From Chelativorans sp. AA-79 (GTDB lineage: Bacteria > Pseudomonadota > Alphaproteobacteria > Rhizobiales > Rhizobiaceae), in assembly GCF_029457495.1 (NCBI RefSeq), contig NZ_CP120361.1:1311001-1375000 (forward strand): a stretch of 64,000 nucleotides of DNA. The letters run 5' to 3'. Each line of letters opens with the position of its first letter. Position 1 is the first letter of the stretch. This document shows, piece by piece, positions 60,888-64,000 of the stretch. Both the position numbers and the translations under genes were made by a program. A model generated the notes under the pieces. The model was not told the origin of the DNA. It worked only from the letters and a program-made list of their open reading frames with translations, and did no database searches.

Positions 60888-60912
60888 GCCGGGCGGCGCG
60901 TGGCCACCCGGC
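60888..60912 (+). terminator. Intercistronic hairpin after the LIV-type binding protein
   Basis: GCCGGG and CCCGGC outer arms extend to a 10-bp stem with one mismatch, located 15 bases after the stop. There is no T-run. It resembles the hairpins after the two other binding-protein genes in the window. Confidence 0.5.
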
Positions 60913-60964
60913 AAGCCGCAAGCGCGGCCATAGCCTCACGTGCCGAGCTCATATGGTGATTTGA

Positions 60965-61990
60965 ATGGACGCGTTCCTGCTGCAACTCCTGAACGGGCTG
61001 GACAAGGGCGGCGCCTATGCGCTGATCGCCCTCGGGCTGACCCTGGTGTTCGGCACGCTTGGCGTGGTCAATTTTGCGCATGGCGCCCTTTTCATGCTGG
61101 GGGCCTTCGTCGCCGTGCTCGTCAATCGCCTTCTCGAGCTGGAGACGGTCACGCTCGACCCGGAGAACCTCACGCCGTGGGGAACTCCGATGGAGATCCG
61201 CACGCCGCTGGTTCAGGCGTGGCTCGGCGATTTCGGCGCCTTCCTGCTGCAATATTCCGTCCCGCTTTCCCTACTCGTCACCATTCCGATCATGCTCCTC
61301 ATCGGCCTGGTGATGGAGCGCGGGCTGATCCGCTTCTTCTATAGGCGCCCACCTGCCGAACAGATCCTCGTGACCTTCGGACTGGCGATCGTGCTGCAGG
61401 AGGTGATCAAGCTTTTCTTCGGCGCCAATCCCATCCCGGTGAGCGCGCCCGAAACGCTCTCCGGCAGTGCCGATATCGGCAAGTGGCTAGGGCTGGGCGC
61501 AGGCCTCTACTATCCATGGTGGCGGCTGGTCTATCTCGCTTTCTCGATCCTGATGGTGGCTCTGGTGATCGCTTTCCTGCAGTTCACGACGTGGGGAATG
61601 GTCGTCCGTGCCGGCATGCAGGATCGTCAGACGGTGGGGTTCCTGGGCATCAACATCCAGCGCCGTTTCACGGTCGTCTTCGGCATCGCGGCCGTGGTCG
61701 CGGGGATGGCCGGCACCATGTACACGCCCATCGTGCCGCCGGACTACCATCTCGGGATGGATTTCCTCGTTCTTTCCTTCGTGGTCGTGGTGGTGGGCGG
61801 CATGGGATCGGTGGCCGGCGCGGTGCTGGCGGGCTTCCTCCTCGGTGTGCTGCAGAGTTTTGCTTCGATGAACGAGATCAAGGACATGCTGCCGGGCATC
61901 GACCAGGTGGTGATCTACCTCGTCGCGGTGGTCATCCTGCTGGTGCGTCCGAGAGGGCTGATGGGTCGTCGCGGAGTTATGGAAGACTGA
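60965..61990 (+). CDS. livH: Branched-chain-amino-acid-type ABC permease LivH
   Basis: The 341-residue permease has eight or so helices with LivH signatures [22 protein letters not shown] and a late [18 protein letters not shown] hydrophilic insertion of about 50 residues follows the first helices ([14 protein letters not shown]...). It forms half of the importer channel. It begins 92 bases after the binding protein and is followed one base later by livM. Confidence 0.92.
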   Translation: MDAFLLQLLNGLDKGGAYALIALGLTLVFGTLGVVNFAHGALFMLGAFVAVLVNRLLELETVTLDPENLTPWGTPMEIRTPLVQAWLGDFGAFLLQYSVPLSLLVTIPIMLLIGLVMERGLIRFFYRRPPAEQILVTFGLAIVLQEVIKLFFGANPIPVSAPETLSGSADIGKWLGLGAGLYYPWWRLVYLAFSILMVALVIAFLQFTTWGMVVRAGMQDRQTVGFLGINIQRRFTVVFGIAAVVAGMAGTMYTPIVPPDYHLGMDFLVLSFVVVVVGGMGSVAGAVLAGFLLGVLQSFASMNEIKDMLPGIDQVVIYLVAVVILLVRPRGLMGRRGVMED

Positions 61991-61991
61991 C

Positions 61992-63131
61992 ATGAAGATG
62001 ATGTCGCTTGGCCAGGATCTGATGTTCCTGACGCTTTTCACCGTCGCCGTTCTGACCATGCCGGTCTGGCTTGACCCGCTGGGGGCCAACTATCCAGACT
62101 TGCTGCAGAAGTTCGCGATCTACGGCATTTTCGCAATCGGCTTCAACATCCTCTTCGGCCTGACCGGTTATCTCTCGTTCGGCCATGCTGCCTTCCTCGG
62201 CGTCGGTTCCTATGCCGCGGTCTGGTCGTTCAAGCTGCTCACCATGAATGTGATCCCGGCGATCATCTTCGCGGTCATCCTGTCGGGCGTCTTTGCCGCC
62301 GCAATCGGCTATATCAGCCTTCGCCGGTCCGGAATCTACTTCTCGATCCTCACGCTCGCTTTTGCGCAGATGTCCTACAATCTGGCTTATTCGGTGTTCA
62401 CCCCGATCACCAACGGCGAAACGGGCCTGCAGCTTTCGCTCGGCGATCCACGGGTGCTCGACCGCATGTCCGGCGCGACCGAAAGCGCGGGCATTCCCTT
62501 TCCGAGCTTCTTCGGTATCGAAATGAACGGCTATGCCGGCTTCTATTTCTGCGCGGTGATGCTGATCATATGCTTCTTCGTGGCCATGCGCATCGACCGC
62601 TCGCCGTTCGGGTTGACGCTGCGCGCCATCAAGTCGAACCAGAGCCGAATGGGCTATACGGGCTTCAACACCCGCCCCTACACGCTGGCGGCCTTTGTAG
62701 CCTCGGGCATGTATGCCGGGCTCGCCGGCGCGTTGCTGGCCGTCACCGATCCCCTGGCAGGCGCTGAACGCATGCAGTGGACCGCCTCCGGCGAGGTGGT
62801 GCTGATGACCATTCTCGGCGGAGCAGGCACGCTGGTGGGGCCGGTCGTCGGAGCCGGCGTCATCAAATATTTCGAGAACATCTTCTCCTCCTATCACGAG
62901 GCGCGGCTGCATGCGGTCTTCTCCTTCCTGCCCGACGAACTGGAGGACTTCGTCGTCACGATAACCGCACCGTTCGTGGGAGAGGGCTGGTTTCTGACGC
63001 TGGGCGTCATCTTCATGCTTATCGTCATCTTCCTGCCGGGAGGCCTGATGGAGGGTGCACGCCGGATTCGCGCGCTGTTCGCCGCCAAGAAACCGGCACG
63101 CGAGAGCGTCGGGCTCGTCACGGCAAAGTGA
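61992..63131 (+). CDS. livM: Branched-chain-amino-acid-type ABC permease LivM
   Basis: The 379-residue permease has the LivM core [40 protein letters not shown] and [20 protein letters not shown]. It pairs with LivH. The insert between helices ([13 protein letters not shown]) is typical. Its start follows livH by one base, so coupling is likely. Confidence 0.92.
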   Translation: MKMMSLGQDLMFLTLFTVAVLTMPVWLDPLGANYPDLLQKFAIYGIFAIGFNILFGLTGYLSFGHAAFLGVGSYAAVWSFKLLTMNVIPAIIFAVILSGVFAAAIGYISLRRSGIYFSILTLAFAQMSYNLAYSVFTPITNGETGLQLSLGDPRVLDRMSGATESAGIPFPSFFGIEMNGYAGFYFCAVMLIICFFVAMRIDRSPFGLTLRAIKSNQSRMGYTGFNTRPYTLAAFVASGMYAGLAGALLAVTDPLAGAERMQWTASGEVVLMTILGGAGTLVGPVVGAGVIKYFENIFSSYHEARLHAVFSFLPDELEDFVVTITAPFVGEGWFLTLGVIFMLIVIFLPGGLMEGARRIRALFAAKKPARESVGLVTAK

Positions 63132-63143
63132 GGAATGCAGCTG

Positions 63144-63902
63144 ATGGAAAACGCCGTTCTCCACATCGCCGACGTCAACAAGAATTTCGGCGGCCTGCAT
63201 GCGCTCTCCGATATCGATCTTCAAGTGGCGGAGGGCACGACCCACGCCATCATCGGACCGAACGGTGCTGGCAAGTCGACGCTGCTGAACATCTGCATCG
63301 GTCGGCTTGCGCCCGACAGCGGCGCCGTGGTCTTCGACGGTACGGTGATCACGGGCAAGCACCCTTACGAAATCAACCAGATCGGCGTGGCCCGCGTTTT
63401 CCAGACGCCGGAGATCTTTCCCGATCTCACGCTTCTGCAGAATGTCATGGTCCCGGCGCTCGCCCGGCGCGACGGAGCCTTCCGACTGAACAGCTGGCGG
63501 ATGGTGTCGAGCCGGACGGAAATCGTCGACGAGGCCAAGCACTGGCTCGAGGATGTCGGCCTGGTGGAGCAAAGGGACGGCCTCGCGGCCAGCCTGTCGC
63601 GCGGAGACAAGCGCCGGCTGGAATTGGCCATGGGACTGGTGCAGCATCCGCGCCTGCTTCTCCTCGACGAGCCGACGGCCGGCATGTCGCGGCATGACAC
63701 CAATGCGACGATCGATCTCCTCAGAAAGATCAAGGAACGGGGGATGACAAAGGTCATCATCGAGCATGACATGCATGTCGTCTTCTCGCTCGCCGATCGC
63801 ATCACGGTGCTTGCGCAGGGAAGTATCATCGCCGACGGCAAGCCCGACGAGGTAAGGGGCAATCCTGTCGTGCAGGAAGCGTATCTGGGAGGATCCCGTT
63901 GA
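63144..63902 (+). CDS. livG: Branched-chain-amino-acid-type ABC ATPase LivG
   Basis: The ATPase is 252 residues with Walker A GPNGAGKSTLLN, signature LSRGDKRRLELAMG and Walker B LLLLDEPTAGM. ATG 63144 is preferred because GAGG is ten bases upstream; ATG 63135 is too close to it. Its TGA shares one base with the livF ATG. Confidence 0.92.
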   Translation: MENAVLHIADVNKNFGGLHALSDIDLQVAEGTTHAIIGPNGAGKSTLLNICIGRLAPDSGAVVFDGTVITGKHPYEINQIGVARVFQTPEIFPDLTLLQNVMVPALARRDGAFRLNSWRMVSSRTEIVDEAKHWLEDVGLVEQRDGLAASLSRGDKRRLELAMGLVQHPRLLLLDEPTAGMSRHDTNATIDLLRKIKERGMTKVIIEHDMHVVFSLADRITVLAQGSIIADGKPDEVRGNPVVQEAYLGGSR

Positions 63903-64000
63903 TGAACGCCATTACGATGCCCGATCCGGAGACAACAACGAAGGCCGAGCCTTACCTCCGCGTGTGCGACATCCACGCCTATTACGGCGAGAGCTACATC
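63902..64000 (+). CDS. livF: Branched-chain-amino-acid-type ABC ATPase LivF, N-terminal fragment
   Basis: Thirty-three codons are present before the window ends. A variable N-terminus leads into the first strand YLRVCDIHAYYGESYI, as in LivF. It overlaps livG by one base. Walker motifs lie outside the window, so the assignment depends on position and this first strand. Confidence 0.75.
   Translation, partial: MNAITMPDPETTTKAEPYLRVCDIHAYYGESYI

Noticed and set aside
61977..63776. A 599-codon minus-strand open frame opposite livM and livG
   Set aside because: It is antisense to two well-supported transport genes and has no domain or ribosome site.
1..64000. Mobile elements, attachment sites, CRISPR arrays and tRNA genes
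   Set aside because: No transposase or integrase frame, no regularly spaced repeats and no cloverleaf-like sequence was seen.

Overview
The window is a GC-rich chromosomal segment from an alphaproteobacterium, most likely a Rhizobiales (Hyphomicrobiales) member of the Phyllobacteriaceae/Rhizobiaceae type. The evidence is the density of ABC importers with SorC, LacI, AraC and ScfR-type regulators, rhizobial-style sugar and polyol catabolic operons, and promoters matching the alphaproteobacterial general-stress sigma factor EcfG/RpoE2. I see no rRNA, tRNA, IS element, prophage or CRISPR array. Almost all of the sequence is coding. The genus assignment is inference.

Region 1 (1-11.7 kb) is a carbohydrate uptake and catabolism locus. 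A ROK kinase (cut by the window edge) and a LacD/YihT-type class I aldolase diverge from a SorC-family regulator. Then come a sugar ABC importer with a single-domain ATPase (binding protein, permease, ATPase), a LacI-family regulator, and a five-gene operon: PfkB kinase, GatZ/KbaZ-type protein, Gfo/Idh/MocA dehydrogenase, TIM-barrel sugar isomerase/epimerase and ribulose-phosphate-3-epimerase-like protein. This resembles rhizobial polyol/ketohexose pathways. The actual substrate cannot be read from sequence.

Region 2 (11.7-19.1 kb) is one tightly overlapping minus-strand operon: a spermidine/putrescine-type ABC importer followed by an amidohydrolase/deaminase, an M20 peptidase and a nucleoside hydrolase. 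It looks like a nitrogen-compound scavenging pathway.

Region 3 (19.4-36.9 kb) is a cell-surface polysaccharide cluster. It opens with an AsnB-type amidotransferase, an acyl carrier protein, an AMP-forming ligase and a stand-alone NAD-synthase-like ammonia ligase. Two paralogous acyltransferase-like proteins, a PrmC/HemK-like methyltransferase, a Wzx-like flippase, a Wzz-like co-polymerase, a Wzy/ligase-like protein, a NodB-type deacetylase and three glycosyltransferases follow. The AsnB/ACP/ligase/NadE module is the most interesting biochemistry in the window.

Region 4 (36.9-51.2 kb) is an envelope and stress island: two small membrane-protein families, an RND efflux pair, a DegP-type protease, an SH3-like protein, an AI-2E-family permease, an EF-hand/PRC-barrel protein, a small secreted protein and a membrane PQQ glucose dehydrogenase. 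Five GGAAC-N16-CGTT-like promoters sit in front of its transcription units, so much of the island is probably under EcfG control.

Region 5 (51.4-64 kb) has a Gfo/Idh-aldo/keto reductase fusion divergent from an AraC regulator. It then has a minus-strand sensory operon (ScfR-type regulator, lone receiver, CbrX-like small membrane protein, SLC5-type histidine kinase), divergent from a branched-chain-amino-acid-type ABC importer whose last gene runs off the window.
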